This document shows, piece after piece, positions 22,321-60,844 of a stretch of 64,000 nucleotides of DNA (position 1 is its first letter; each line of letters begins with the position of its first letter). The DNA is from Tupaia tana. Taxonomy: Eukaryota > Chordata > Mammalia > Scandentia > Tupaiidae. Location: contig JAKSZU010000004.1 in the NCBI GenBank assembly GCA_026018925.1, positions 113,289,131 to 113,353,130 on the forward strand, given 5' to 3'. Below the pieces are notes generated by a model that ran no database searches, was not told the DNA's origin, and worked only from the letters and a program-made list of their open reading frames with translations. Position numbers and translations under genes: made by a program.

Positions 22321-23522
22321 GTCCACAGGCTGGTGAAATCAAACTATTAACAAAGAGAAACTATAAAGATGAATTAGAAATTTTGGAACTGAAAAATACA
22401 TGAACTAATTTTTAAAAATCATGAGAGTGAATCAGCAGATATGGCATCAGAAGAAAGAGTCCGTGAACTTGGAGGATGGGACTTTGGGTCCTACCAAGGT
22501 AGAGCAGCAAGAAGGAAAAGGAACGAAGAAAATGAAGACACACTCAGGGACTTGGCCAACATCATCAAGGAAGCAGCATACACACGATGGAGCCTCAGAG
22601 AGAAAAAGAGAAGGTTAGAGAACCTAACTGTCTTTGAAGGCTGAAACATCCCAAATTTGAAATGAGAAATGGACATGTAAATACAATAAGGTCAAAAAAC
22701 TTCATTTAGAATAGAGACAACACTGAGATGTGTCATAATCAAACTGTCGAAAGTCACAAAGAGAAAATCTTGAAAGCAGCAAGAGGTGAGTGAAACGTCC
22801 CGTACAAGGCTGTGCTCCTTGGAATAGCCAAGAGTTCTCGGTGGACACCTTGCAGGGCAGAAGGGAGTGGAGGCTTAGATTCAAAGGAATGAAAGGAAAA
22901 ACTGCCAGCCAAGAAGACTATTCCAGCAAAATTGTGCTTCAAAACTGTAAGAGGAATTAAGACTTTCCTAGGTAAAGAAAAATGGAGTGAGTTTATCACT
23001 CTGGACTTGTCTTACAAGAAATACCAAAGAAAGATCTTCAAGTGAAGTGAAAGGATGAGAAACTGCAACACAGAGCCACGTGAAAATAGAAAACTCCCTG
23101 GTAAAGGAAGACATATCTATACAAGTATAGAGTCTTGTTGCATTGTAAAATGGATAGGTAAATCACTGTTGTATCTGGTATAGAATTAAAATAAAAGCGT
23201 AAAGAATAATGATAAATCTATGTTAATAGATATATAGTATAAAAAAGTAATTTGTGTCATGAATAAAAAAGGGGGACAGTGATATAAAAGAGTAGTTTTA
23301 TATATAATTAAAAGGTTTTTTTTTATCAGTTTAAAATAGATTATGACTTTAAAATGTTTTGTGTAGTTGTAACAGTAGTCACAATGAAAATATTTATAGA
23401 CTATATACAAAGGGAAATAAGGGAACCAGAAGATATCAAAACCCAAAAAAAAAAAAAACAATGAAACATAAGACAGTAAAGGAAAAAAGGAGGGAGACAA
23501 AGCTATAAGGTATGTTGAAAGT

Positions 23523-23611
23523 GGGGCCAGCAGGTGGTGTGGTGGTTAACGGTGCTGGATTCCCATATGGCTGACTGTTTCAAGTCCCAGACCTGACAGC
23601 TTGCTTTCTCA

Positions 23612-23666
<55 letters not shown>

Positions 23667-23742
23667 CTCTCTCTCTGTCCCTCTCTGGTCAAATTAAAAT
23701 AAATAAACAAATAAAGCTAAATAAAATCTTAAAAAATAGGTA
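23523..23742 (+). mobile_element. Short-type SINE with expanded (CT)n
   Basis: ggggccagcaggtggtgtgg head; the CT stretch has grown to about 50 bp (23613-23663); ctggtcaaattaaaataaat tail. Confidence 0.92.
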
Positions 23743-24160
23743 TATAAAAAGTAACAAACTGGTAATGGTAAGTCCTTCCTTGTAATTACTTTAAATGTAA
23801 ACTTATTAATTGCCAATTAAAAGACATAGATTGTTTAGGCATAAAAAGAAATCTACGTGCTGTCTGTAAGAAACTCACTTTAGAACTAAGGATACACACA
23901 GGCTAAAAGTGAACAAGGAAAAGGTATTCTATACAAATGGGAACTACTGTGAGATCAGAGGTGGTTGTACTTAGGTAAGAAAAAAAATAAACTTTAAGGC
24001 AAAAACTGTCACAACAGACAGAGAAGAACAGTAGGAGTTCTATCCACAACTGAAAGTGGAACATTGGAGCAATAGTGAAATAGAAAACTAGAACACTGCT
24101 ATAGACCAACTGGACCTACAAGACTTAAAAAGTTGTGGGAAATAAAATGAACTCTTTTGG

Positions 24161-24358
24161 GAGTTAGCAGGTAGCATGGCGGTTAAGGGTGTTGGATTCC
24201 CACATGGCCGACCACAGTTTGAGTTCCAGACCTGGGGGCTTGCTTTCTCTCTCTGTTTCTCCTCTCTCTCTCTTTCTCTCTCTTTCTCTCTTGTTTTGTA
24301 CATCTCTGGTCAAATTAGAATAAATAAATACAATAAACTTAAAATAATTCTTAAAAAA
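24161..24358 (+). mobile_element. Short-type tRNA-derived SINE
   Basis: gttagcaggtagcatggcgg head, CT-rich middle, ctctggtcaaattagaata, cttaaaaaag end. Confidence 0.88.
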
Positions 24359-24558
24359 GTTAATAATAGAATTACCATTATGATCCAATAGTCCTATGTC
24401 TGGGTACATGCTGTGTATATATTAAAAAAGGTCTTAGAGCAGCATCTCTAAGAGAGATGTGCACATACATATTTATCACAGCATTATTCACAATAACCAA
24501 GAAGTGGAAGCAAACCAGATGTCCAGGAACAGACGAACGGATCAAGAAAATGTGGAAT

Positions 24559-24559
<1 letters not shown>

Positions 24560-24601
<42 letters not shown>
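24560..24601. repeat. (CA)n microsatellite
   Basis: About 40 bp of pure CA inside the old L1 3' region. Confidence 0.97.
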
Positions 24602-24602
<1 letters not shown>

Positions 24603-24620
24603 TAAAATATTGTGCAATCT

Positions 24621-24860
24621 TTTTTTTTTAGAGGTTTTCACTATAGGGCGCGTGCGCTCGCCAGACAGACAGAGAGAGACAGAGAGACAGGAATTGAGAA
24701 ATCCCCCAGGGAGGATGGCTACACCGCAATCCCTTCTCCTCCATTCTCCTCTTGGGATCTTGGGCACGCACGCACATGCACCCAGCTTGAGTTTTAAGCC
24801 ACCGGGTCCAGAATGTGAACCGCGGTCAACTATATAGCCATTGCGCTAACTGCTGGTCCC
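24621..24860 (-). mobile_element. Long-type SINE, reverse, with perfect 15-bp TSD
   Basis: aatattgtgcaatct at 24606-24620 and 24861-24875. Inserted into the L1 remnant; a young copy. Confidence 0.96.
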
Positions 24861-25374
24861 AATATTGTGCAATCTTTAAAAAGAAAATTTTGTCACATGT
24901 TACAACATAGATGAATCTCAAGGTCATTATGCTAAGAAAGATAAGCCAGTCACGGAAGAACACATATTCTATGATTTTACTCATAAGAACAATCTTTGAC
25001 CAGAGTCAGTTAGAATCAAAATAGAAAGGGCTAGAGAGGGAGAAGGAGGAACTGGTGTTTAGGGAGTACAGAGTTTCAGTGTTGCAAAAGGAACAGTTTT
25101 AGAGATGTAGGACTGTAAATACACTTAACACTGATGACCTGTACATTTGAAAGTGGTTAAGATGGTAAATTTAATGTCATTTTTTTTTCTTACCACAATA
25201 AAAATTAGAAGAGGGACATACAAGCCCTTCTTCATATAAAAAACAAAACAAAACAAAACAAAAAAAAACAAAAACAAAAGACAAAACAAACAAAAAACAC
25301 AACTGTTTAAAAATGTTCACTTTACTACAATGAGAAGTAGGTCATTCTTGAAAATGAAATTGTAAGAACACCAA

Positions 25375-25914
25375 TGTTAGGGTCCAAAGATTGATCTATC
25401 TAGTTGTGATGCAGACAAGACAATGACAATGCAACTGCATAAGAGGCATTTATTTTTCCAGCTAGCTGGGGTCTGAATTTATGCCCGATGCATTGGGTTG
25501 CAACAAGGACCCTGAACCTAGGATAGAGGGGCCTTTTATAGCTCAGGAGGCAATACAGGATATCCTGTCAGTAACTTTCCATAGTATGCAGCACACAAGG
25601 GAGGGGGTATGTGCAGTTGGGTCCAGTTGTTATCGCCTTCTTGAATTTAGATAAGAACTCTCAGTTAAAGTTAGGTAAACCTTGTTTTAGTGCCCCCTTG
25701 CCCGCCTTTCTCTGTTTATTTACGAGTTCCTGTCTTTTTTTTATTCACGGATTCCTGTCCTTTTGTTATTCATGAACTCCTGGGGACTCCATCCTTGAAA
25801 CCCTGTCATGGCTGTGAATAGGCTACCTCGGCCTATCCTAACAGCCCTAGCATGGGTGATTATACTAAATTGCCTATACTAACTCAGCCTAACATATGCT
25901 AACTTGGCCTAACA
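25375..25914 (-). mobile_element. Solo LTR of an endogenous retrovirus
   Basis: Read on the reverse strand it begins TGTTAGG and ends CCTAACA (here tgttaggg at 25375 and cctaaca at 25908-25914). It contains a TATA box (complement of cttttatag, near 25533), a polyadenylation signal (complement of tttatt, 25449-25454) about 80 bp downstream, and short tagcata/gttagg-like repeats at its 5' end. No internal retroviral genes adjoin. TSD unclear (accaa against ccaca). Probably class I. Confidence 0.75.
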
Positions 25915-26047
25915 CCACAACAATATAAATATTATTCATGGAATGAATAAATAAAATCACTCTTACAAAGCCACAATACTAAAAGATAACACAAGACATT
26001 TGAGCAGCTAAAATTTTCTTCTAAAAACCAAACAAACAGGAGAAAGC

Positions 26048-26308
26048 TTTTTTTTTTTTTGGAGAGATTTTTGCTATAGGGCGCGTGTGCTTGCCAGACA
26101 GAGAGAGACATAGAGACAGAAAGTGAGAAATCACCCCCCATGAGGGATGGTCACGCCACAATCCCTTCTCCTCCATTCTCTTCTTGGGATCTTGGGCATG
26201 CACGCACACGCGCCTGGCGTGAGTTTTAAGCCACTGGGTCCGGGACGCGAACCGCGGTAGACTATGTGGGCGTCCAGAGACATAGTCATTACGCTAACTG
26301 CTGGTTCC
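26048..26308 (-). mobile_element. Long-type SINE, reverse
   Basis: ttttgctatagggcgcgtgt start; head ends taactgctggttcc. TSD-like caggagaaa on both sides. Confidence 0.93.
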
Positions 26309-26400
26309 CAGGAGAAAACATTTTTACAGCAGTTGTAACTGAAATATCCTTAAATAGACATTTGACAATATGAAAATGGGGAAACAAACAACTGCTGGGA

Positions 26401-26697
26401 CAAGACCAGCAGTTGGCGTAATGGCTATGTTGCTGGACTCCCATGTAGTCAACCGCGGTTCCAGTCTTGGACCCAGTGGCTTAAACTCATGCCGGGCACA
26501 TGTGCATGCATGCCCAAGATCCCAAGAGGAGGATGGAGGAGAAAGGATTGTGGTGTGGCCATCCACCCTGTGGGGGGGGTGGGTGCTTTCTCGCTTTCTG
26601 TCTCTCTGTCTTTCTCTGTCTTTCTGGTGAGCACATGTGCCCTATAGCAAAAACAGCTCAAACAACAACAACAAAAAATGAACAGCAACAACAAAAA
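26401..26697 (+). mobile_element. Long-type tRNA-derived SINE
   Basis: agaccagcagttggcgtaat head, box B ggttccagtc, end tatagcaaaaacagc with an (aac)n tail. Confidence 0.92.
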
Positions 26698-26847
26698 TAC
26701 TCTGGGACTATTATCTGTTTGCTGTATCTTATAAGTCTCTATAGATGATGAGCTTCTAACCACGAGATCACTAGGGAAACCGTAACAAAAGAAATTATGG
26801 TGGGCATTTAATATTTCTGATTGTTGATCTAAGGCTAAAAAAGAAGG

Positions 26848-27050
26848 CTGGGGGCCAACCTATGGTGGGGTAGTTCAGGCAGTTGGATCTTACCACTGTA
26901 GTTGAGTTCCAGACCTGCTAGCTTGAGAAACACACTGAGCTCCTGTGTATGCATGCCCCAAATCCTAAGAGGAGTGATTTCTCACTTTCCCTCCCTCTCT
27001 CTTTCCAGTGAGTGCACATGTTCTCTGGCAATTAAAAAAATGAAATAAAA
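26848..27050 (+). mobile_element. Diverged long-type SINE
   Basis: gggggccaacctatggtggg head, gccccaaatcctaagagg body, tctctggcaattaaaa end. Confidence 0.75.
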
Positions 27051-27080
27051 AGAGCTAAGTATAAGAATATGATACATAAA

Positions 27081-27223
27081 GGGGCTGGCAAGTGGTGTGG
27101 TGGTTAAGGGTGTTGGACTCCCATATGGCCCACTGTGGTTCGAGTCTCGGACTTGGAGGCTTGCTTTCTCACATTCTCTCTCATCTGACCCTCTCTGATC
27201 AAATTAAAATAAATAATTATTAA
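27081..27223 (+). mobile_element. Short-type SINE
   Basis: ggggctggcaagtggtgtgg head, ctctgatcaaattaaaata tail. TSD gaatatgatacataaa / aaatataatacataaa. Confidence 0.92.
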
Positions 27224-27239
27224 AAATATAATACATAAA

Positions 27240-27864
27240 TTATGTTGTGACAAAGTAAAAATAATGCAACTAAAAATGAAAGGGAAAAGAGTAAGGTAGA
27301 ATAAATAGGTTATTTGTTTTCTAATGAATAGCAATTAGTTGATGTCACTAAAAACTAACACACCGGATTATAAAATGTCAAGAAAACAGGGACTAAAAGC
27401 CTTATAAAAGGTATAAGTTATAAAGGCAACAGCTAGAACAAAAATACAAACTTTTAAATATTAAAAGAGAACAAAAGGAACAAAGAAAACTTTGTAGAGA
27501 AAAATACAATAAAAAACAGTACTCACAAAACATATAACTATATATATTAATTATATTTTTAAACACTGTGACAGTTGTGAATGGGTTTAGCCCTAATTGA
27601 CTAACAAAACAAGATGCAGCTCTATACTATTCAAGAATCAAATCTGAAACATGACTAATAAAGGCAAAATATAAAAGGTTGGCAAATGTATACGAATATA
27701 CTAAAAGTTAAAGTATACATGTACAATTGTATCAATTGCGACATAATTTGTAGCTCCAAATTAAGGCTAAAAATCCACAATATTTATACGTGGGAAATGG
27801 GTTGGAAAAATCAGCACATCCACGTTATGGAATGTTAAGCAACTACAAAGAATGGGGAAAGTTG
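27240..27864 (+). mobile_element. A-rich segment ending in an old L1 3' piece
   Basis: 27240-27770 is A-rich without a clear match. 27780-27860 (acatccacgttatggaatg) is L1 ORF2 C-terminus-like and continues after the SINE at 28060-28250. L1 assignment is moderate. Confidence 0.4.
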
Positions 27865-28057
27865 GGACTGCAGATGGCATGAGGATTACGCGGCTGGACT
27901 CCCACCAAGCCAACCGTGGTGTGCACTGTGCACTGAATCCGGAGACGAAGTGGAGGAGAAGGACTTGCAGCCTGGATGTCCCCCAGGGGTAATTCTCACA
28001 TTCTGTCTCTGTCTCTCCAGTGAGGGCTTGTGCCCTGTAGCAAAATATGAAAAAAAA
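27865..28057 (+). mobile_element. Long-type SINE with internal deletion
   Basis: gggactgcagatggcatgag head, ggaggagaaggacttgcagc body, ccctgtagcaaaatatg end. TSD-like aatggggaaagtt / aaatgggaaaaact. Confidence 0.88.
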
Positions 28058-28289
28058 ATGGGAAAAACTATGAACTGGCATGGAGTGATTTTAAGGATAT
28101 ATAAGTGGAAAGCCAAAGAGGAAAAGAATATGACAATTATTTTAGGAAAAGAAAGAAACTGTTCAGAAATGGCTGAGGTTAGAAAGCCTCCAGGAGGTGA
28201 GAATGATGTGCAAGGGCCAGGGAGGGGACAGTGAAAAATCTCTGCCAATCCTTATTCTTTTTGTATCACTTTGAATTTCAGAACCATTT

Positions 28290-29040
28290 AAATCAAACAA
28301 CCCTACAATGGCGGGTGAGCTGCAGAGACCCTCCAACCCCCTCCGACCCCTGCCCCTGTGCTTGAGTTGCCCCTCAGCACCAGGCCCTCCATCTGGGACA
28401 GCAGGGCTGGGGTCTCCTCAGTTTCTCCATATGCTCGGGGTCCCTTCAGGCTCAGGACTGGGGCCAGAGAAAAGTGACCATCCCAAACCCGGGCCTGACA
28501 CATCCTTGGTGCCCCAGCAGTGTTGCGGCTTTAGGGACTGGGAGACCCTCTAGCCCCCCCCTCCTGCAACAAGGTCCCCAGCCGCGAGGGTGGATACATG
28601 CTCCTCTCCCTTTCCTCCCATTTAAGAATAAGTTTCTTTTCCTTCTCATTGGAAATCCTGCCCTGGAGATCCCAAACTCACCTGTCCTGTTTGTCCTTCC
28701 CCAGCTCCTGCAGCCCTTGCAGCTGTTGTCTGCTTAAAGCTGAGAATCTACCACTCTTGACTGTTTCCCCCCCTTTGGAGGATGAAAAAGTTGCTTCCTT
28801 CCTACCCTCTTAACCGGGCACATGCCCTGGACTACCTCTATGTGGCTTCCCCCACCCAGGTGGGCTCCAGCTGCTTCTGGGCTCCAGTCTCCAGCCCCCA
28901 GGGGATCTGTCCAGTCCCACTCCATGGTTCAGGAGGCCAGGGGTCTCTGGCCCAGGATTCCCCACCCTGGAAGGTGTGCAAGAGAGCCTGGCATCAGATG
29001 GGAACCTGGCAGCTCTGAAGTGGTTGCTTCTCTCACAGGA
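28290..29040. other. GC-rich segment, function unknown
   Basis: About 750 bp, G+C-rich, pyrimidine-rich on the forward strand, no SINE. Several short ORFs without known similarity. It abuts the EFCAB14-like pseudogene and could be its diverged 5' flank or another old insertion. Confidence 0.3.
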
Positions 29041-29404
29041 ATGAGAAGAAAAAGCACAAAGTGTTCGATACATTGATGGGCTTTGCTGGAGACAGCTGGA
29101 GAAGCAGCCCTACTAAGGCTCCTGCAGCCATCCTGATCCTCAATGATCCTCCAGACTCAGATCCTGAGTCCTCTGAGAAGAGGAGTTTGATGCAGTTGGA
29201 AATGGAACCCACTTTGTCAAAGCAGACTATTTACTTGGCTGTGAGATGTTACAGCTTGGGCTTTTGTCCTCCTCACCTGTGTTGTGGCTTGCTTGGGCCT
29301 GATGTGGATGCAAGTTACTCTCAAGGAGGATCTGGAAGCCCTCAAGGAAAAACTGTAGAACAATGGAATCTAATTAGGCAAGCTCATTCCAAGAAATTCT
29401 CAAA
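29041..29404 (+). pseudogene. EFCAB14: EFCAB14 (KIAA0494) pseudogene, 5' fragment
   Basis: A frame starting KKHKVFDTLMGFAGDS and continuing through DPPDSDPESSE corresponds to the cytosolic N-terminus of EFCAB14. After a frame change, ACLGLMWMQVTLKEDLEALK matches its single membrane span and the start of its coiled coil, with no intron between. Alignment persists to about 29404, including an in-frame TAG where the gene has a coding codon. The copy has at least two frameshifts and stops and lacks the EF-hand part. Intron loss suggests a processed copy. A reverse SINE abuts its 3' end. Identification is from remembered protein similarity; I am fairly sure of it. Confidence 0.72.
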
Positions 29405-29650
29405 CTTTTTTTTTAAGAGAGATTTTAGCTGTAGATCGAGTGTGCTAGCCAGAGAGACAGAGACAGATGGAGAGATATAAAGCAAGAAATCACCCACTGG
29501 GGGGATGGGCACACCGCAATCCCTTCTCCTTCAGTATCTTCTTGGAATATGGGGCATGCAGGCATATGTGCCCAGCAAGTTTCAAGCCACTGAATGGGGA
29601 CTTGAAATATGTCAGCCATGTGGGAGTCCAGCACTCTCACATGGTTGCTG
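29405..29650 (-). mobile_element. Long-type SINE, reverse
   Basis: tttaagagagattttagctg start, aaatcacccactggggggat body, catgtgggagtccagc head. Ends the recognisable EFCAB14 similarity. Confidence 0.85.
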
Positions 29651-30340
29651 CATCCTCCGCAGCAGGAGCTGAGAGTAGTGACTGCCTTAAACTCCCTGAA
29701 CATCCCCACTGACCAGCCTGCACCCCTGTACTCTGATCTAATGTCCTTATCCCCACCTACCTCCTGCCCTCTGCCCTTGGACTGTCACTAGTGATCAGGA
29801 TCCAAGGTGGCTCCGCAGCCTCCTGCCCAACCCAGAGGTCTGGATGCCCGAGCCCAAGCCTAAAACCCAGCCAGAGCCAGCCCAGCTGTGCCCTAGGCAT
29901 CCAGGGGCTGGAATGTGTGCCACCAGTGGGCTTGCGTTCAGGCAGTGCAGGAAACTGGTGGAGCTCACATTGGCAGTGGGGACAGCGATGCTGCCTGCCC
30001 AATACCCTGCGTGGGCTCTTATTGGGCCCATGGGCAGCTTATCGGATTGGGTGCCCTGAGCACCATGCAGGTCCTTGGTGCACCCCAGAGGCAAGCTAGA
30101 ACAAGGTGAGAAGGGGTGCTGGGCCATGACAGGGGGTGGGAGGGCCCTGGGATGGTCAGGGATGCCAGGAGGCAGGGGGTTAACTTGCAAGGAACCCAAG
30201 CCCCTGGCCTGGCCCCATGGACACCTTGTCTGAGGATCTCAGGGGTGGCTGCCAGTCGGGCGGGCACCTGGGAAAATGTGGTCCTGGAGGTGAGGAGGAG
30301 TCTGGGTCCACAGGATGCATCATAAATGAGCGTTTTTTTT
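29651..30340. other. GC-rich segment, function unknown
   Basis: About 690 bp, G+C-rich. Overlapping ORFs on both strands (for example 29795-30199 reverse) come with base composition and have no known similarity. It does not continue EFCAB14. Confidence 0.3.
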
Positions 30341-31221
30341 TTTCTCCAGTGAAGTCACAGACTGGATGAGAAAGAGAAAAGATATCACATCTCTTCTGTA
30401 ATTACACCACCACAATGAGGCTAGAATAAATTAGTGTGATATTAAATTGATATTAGATTGAATATTAGTCACCAATGATTTCCTGACCCAGGATAGCCAT
30501 TTCAGAGACCTGTGAAACCAAAGTGGAGCTCAGATTCCTCAAATCATTCATGCAAATAGAAGCCTGCCCATTTCTCCAAATGAAATCTTAGTTGAAAAAG
30601 GCACTTCCTACTCACCAGTGGATGCATTGTCGGTAACTCAACTTCCTGCTGTCTTTCTCTGGGTTGTCACTCAGACACTATTCAAAAACCAAACAGGCAA
30701 AGCTATGATTGGAGAATGACACCATGAGACTCCAATCTCATGCAGGGTCCAGACACTTGTCCTAGAGCCCCCACCCTTATTTGAATTTGAACTCTCAACC
30801 AAGCAACAGAAAAATGCAGCACACTGTCAGAGAAATCAGCCCAGGACTCTCCTAAATTTCCCATGGTAAACATCACACAGGAAGTGGCAGTGGTGGCTAA
30901 TAAAGACAATAAAAGTACAGGTATCTTACAGATAAGGACAGGAAAAGTGTTGGGCTATTATGCTAATTAGCTTGGTTTCCAGAGTTCTTCAGTTCCCTCC
31001 AAGGTCCCAAAGAATAGAGACCATGACTCATTCCACATGTGGATTTTGGGTTCCACCCATAGGTAAATACTGTGGAGTCTCTAGATTTCATTATTATTGC
31101 TTTATCTGCTAGTGATGGTTCTCCAGAATCCATCAGAGCTGTGTAGAGTTGTACTTCCTTTGTACTCTCACTCAATTCTAAGTTACAGATTTTTCCTAAA
31201 TAGAACTGTAGATAAACAAAG
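30341..31221. other. Intergenic, nothing recognised
   Basis: Unique-looking sequence without a supported exon. Confidence 0.4.
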
Positions 31222-31800
31222 TAAGGATTTTTTATTTTATTTTTTAATTTTCTGTGGGCCAGTAGGTGGTGTGGTGGTTGGGGCATTGGACTTCTACAAT
31301 GGCCAACTGCAGTTTAGTCTAGACCTGGTGGCTTAGTTTTCTCACTTTCTCTCTGTCTCTTGTGAGTGCCTGTATCAACTTAAAAAGTAATAATAATGAT
31401 AAATAAAATTAAATAATTATTTAATAAATTAAAAAATTCTTATATGTAATAATTGTACATGTTTATGGGGCTGCAGTGTGAGTCTAGTACATCAATACGA
31501 TGTGTAATAATTAAATCAGGATGATTAGTATATACATTTGTTTGGGAAATACAAAATCCTCTTTTTTAGCCTCTCTCAGATACACATAAGTTGTTGTTAA
31601 CCATATTCTCTTCACTGCGTATTGCAACTCTAGAGCCTGTTCCTTCAATCTACTGCAATTCTGATTTTGTTACTGAGCATCCCTCTTCTCCTGCCCCATC
31701 CTTCCAACCCTCCAGTAATTATTCTGCACCTCTGTATTTCACAAAGCCTTTTTTTTCGGTTTCCATATCTGACAGAGAACATGTGGGGGCAGTGGTGCCC
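31222..31800 (-). mobile_element. Older L1 3' UTR, reverse, split by a SINE
   Basis: T-rich end at 31222, then after the SINE gtacatgtttatggggctgc, gatgtgtaataattaaatca and ttgttgttaaccatattctc, the order of L1MA-type 3' UTRs read in antisense. Confidence 0.65.
31256..31440 (+). mobile_element. Short-type SINE
   Basis: gggccagtaggtggtgtggt head, atcaacttaaaaagtaata tail. Confidence 0.85.
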
Positions 31801-31947
31801 CCCTGCCTCAGTTTCTCTTGGTAGTCAGGAGCCTAGAGATGGAACTGGAGGTCTCCTGCAGAACAAGGGCCACCAAGGTGTCATTTTATTCTAATGATTA
31901 GAGATGGCTTGTGTCATCCAAATAAATAGCTTCTTCAGAAAGTTCTT

Positions 31948-32165
31948 AGGGCTCGCTGATTCTGAGTGTTAAGGAGCCTGATCCCATATAACTGACAGCA
32001 CCAAATCCTGTCCTTCCTGGTTTGGGAAACAGGTCATGTGTCCCTATGTGCCCCAAACTCCCATAGGATGGAGAAATGTTGAAGGGATTACAGTATGACC
32101 ATGCTTTATTGGGGGTGAGTTCTCTGTTCCTCTCTCTGATCCATATGGGATTATACAAAATAAAT
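31948..32165 (+). mobile_element. Diverged SINE
   Basis: Weak head (gggctcgctgattctgagtg); the body gccccaaactcccataggat and ggattacagtatgaccatgc follows the long SINE. Confidence 0.6.
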
Positions 32166-32217
32166 TAAAAAAATTTAAAACATATCAAAAAGACTGCTTT
32201 CTTATAGCATTGTTTCC

Positions 32218-32378
32218 TTTTTTGGGGAGAGATATTTTCTATAGGGCACTTATGCACATTTTCTCGCCAGAGTGACAGTGAGACAGAGAGACAGAAAGTG
32301 AGAAATCACCCCCCAGGAGGGATGACTGCACTGCAATCCTTTCTCCTCTGTTTCCTTACACCATCTACTGGCTCACCC
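32218..32378 (-). mobile_element. Internally deleted long-type SINE, reverse
   Basis: The 3' half is normal (ttctatagggcacttatg, aaatcaccccccaggagg). It then jumps directly to the head (accatctactggctc), losing about 100 bp. Borders the ANKRD26-like promoter region. Confidence 0.75.
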
Positions 32379-32699
32379 ATAGCAGTCTTTCTTAAAGGTG
32401 CAGAACACTCCACCAACTGCCACTGACATGAAGAGAATGCTCCAGAGCTCCCAGCCAATCACTGAGCTTCTAGGGCACAGAGCCCCATCCCCCTTTATGA
32501 GCAGTTGCCCAGCAGCGCCCTTAGAGGCAGGCAGGCTCTGTGGGTGACAGTTGGCTTCGGTTGAGAGGCTGATAACTACGGGTCTTCTGTGCTGGGTTCT
32601 GGTGACAATACCAGATTTACTTATCTACAGTGATCAGGTCAGGCCTGGGAGCCTGAGTTGAAGGGGAGCTGAGGCATCCTTGAAGCTGCAAGCTCCACC
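32379..32699 (+). promoter_or_regulatory. 5' flank / leader of the ANKRD26-like gene
   Basis: 321 bp free of SINEs immediately upstream of the start codon. Holds a CCAAT motif (agccaatcact, near 32453) and no CpG island, unlike a housekeeping promoter. The stretch ttacttatctacag at 32617-32630 could be a splice acceptor, in which case an upstream noncoding exon exists. The transcription start cannot be placed. Confidence 0.4.
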
Positions 32700-59711
<27,012 letters not shown>

Positions 59712-60571
59712 GTAAGGATTTCGTTTTACAAAAAAATCATTTGATAGAATGTTATGTAAAATATGAACACCGATATATTCTAATAGCCAAAGAAAGTCAC
59801 CTATCAAATGCACAGTAATGAAAAAGAGAGGTGAAATGGTAAACAGTTGTGTATCTTAACAGGTGTCTTCAACAGAGTAAACAGAGATCCACTAAAGGAG
59901 CTCAATTATTAATTCTATTGCAAGATACAGTAAGATCTGAGGAAATAAAGACCAGGAAAGGAGTAAAGAAGGGAGTGGAGAATGAGAAAGGCAAGGAGTA
60001 AAGGGAGTAAATTAAGGAGAATGTGTACTTAGTGGAGGACGGTAAAAGGATCCTTTAGAAAAAGGTAGAGTGGGGATTAGAAATACAAGAAGAATACAAA
60101 GTGGCTTCCAATACTCAAACTTGTCAGAGAAGTAGAGCACAATTTCCCCAGCCTTTGTGTCTTTCTCACTATTGGCAAGACGTTAAGGATTGAGGTGCCC
60201 TGTCAGGCAGAGCTGTTTAATCTGTCATAGGTGAATGTAAGGATAAATGGTCGGTCATCAGACATTGCTAGTTCACGGGATGGTATTACGTGGGCCAAAG
60301 TAAGATATTAGACAGAAGAAAGTAGGGCTAGTTATGGCGAGGACAGGGGAAATTTAGCCTGATAAAAAGTCCCTTGGAAAAATCTTCTAATGCAGTTCTT
60401 TTGCAGTTTCAGTTTGGGAGATGTAGTAGAGAGGAACATGAGTCTAGATTTCGAAAGGGCAAGTTCAGGTGAAAGGAATTTAAGAGCAGACGCAGTGTAG
60501 GTTAGAGCTTCTCAAACTGTAGCATTGTTCAGATGCACATTCTGACTTAGCAGGTATGGTATTCTGCACTT
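59712..60571. other. Intron 11 start, nothing recognised
   Basis: Purine-rich unique-looking sequence. Confidence 0.4.
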
Positions 60572-60823
60572 TTAAGAGAGATTTCTGCCATAGGTTGCAT
60601 GTTTTCACCATGGAGATAGAGAAAGGCAGAGAGAAAGAAAGTGAGAAATCTGTTCTGGGGGTGATGGCCATGTCACCATCCCTTATCGTCCATTCTACTC
60701 TCAGGATTTTGGGCATGTACACACATACACCTGGTGTGTGTTTCATGCTTCTAAGTCAGGGACTCACACCGTGCTCAATCATGGAGGAGTCCAGTGACAT
60801 AAACATTATGCCATCTGCTGGTT
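60572..60823 (-). mobile_element. Long-type SINE, reverse
   Basis: gagatttctgccataggttg start; head gccatctgctggttcc. Confidence 0.88.
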
Positions 60824-60844
60824 CCATATTCTGTATTTCTTTTT

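Larger units (their letters stand above)
22330..25300 (+). mobile_element. Decayed L1 (ORF1 and endonuclease parts, then the 3' end), split by SINEs
   Basis: 22720-23060 matches old L1 ORF1 sequence (aatcttgaaagcagcaagag, ggaaaaactgccagccaag). 23760-24020 matches the endonuclease start of ORF2 (agaaactcactttagaac). 24360-25200 matches the ORF2 end and 3' UTR (atttatcacagcattattca). An A-rich (aaaac)n tail ends it at 25236-25300. The gap between the endonuclease and the 3' end suggests an internal deletion or a half-L1 (HAL1). No intact ORF. Confidence 0.65.

Noticed and set aside
29757-30325. Several overlapping ORFs in a GC-rich block
   Set aside because: Same reason; they overlap on both strands and none resembles a known protein.
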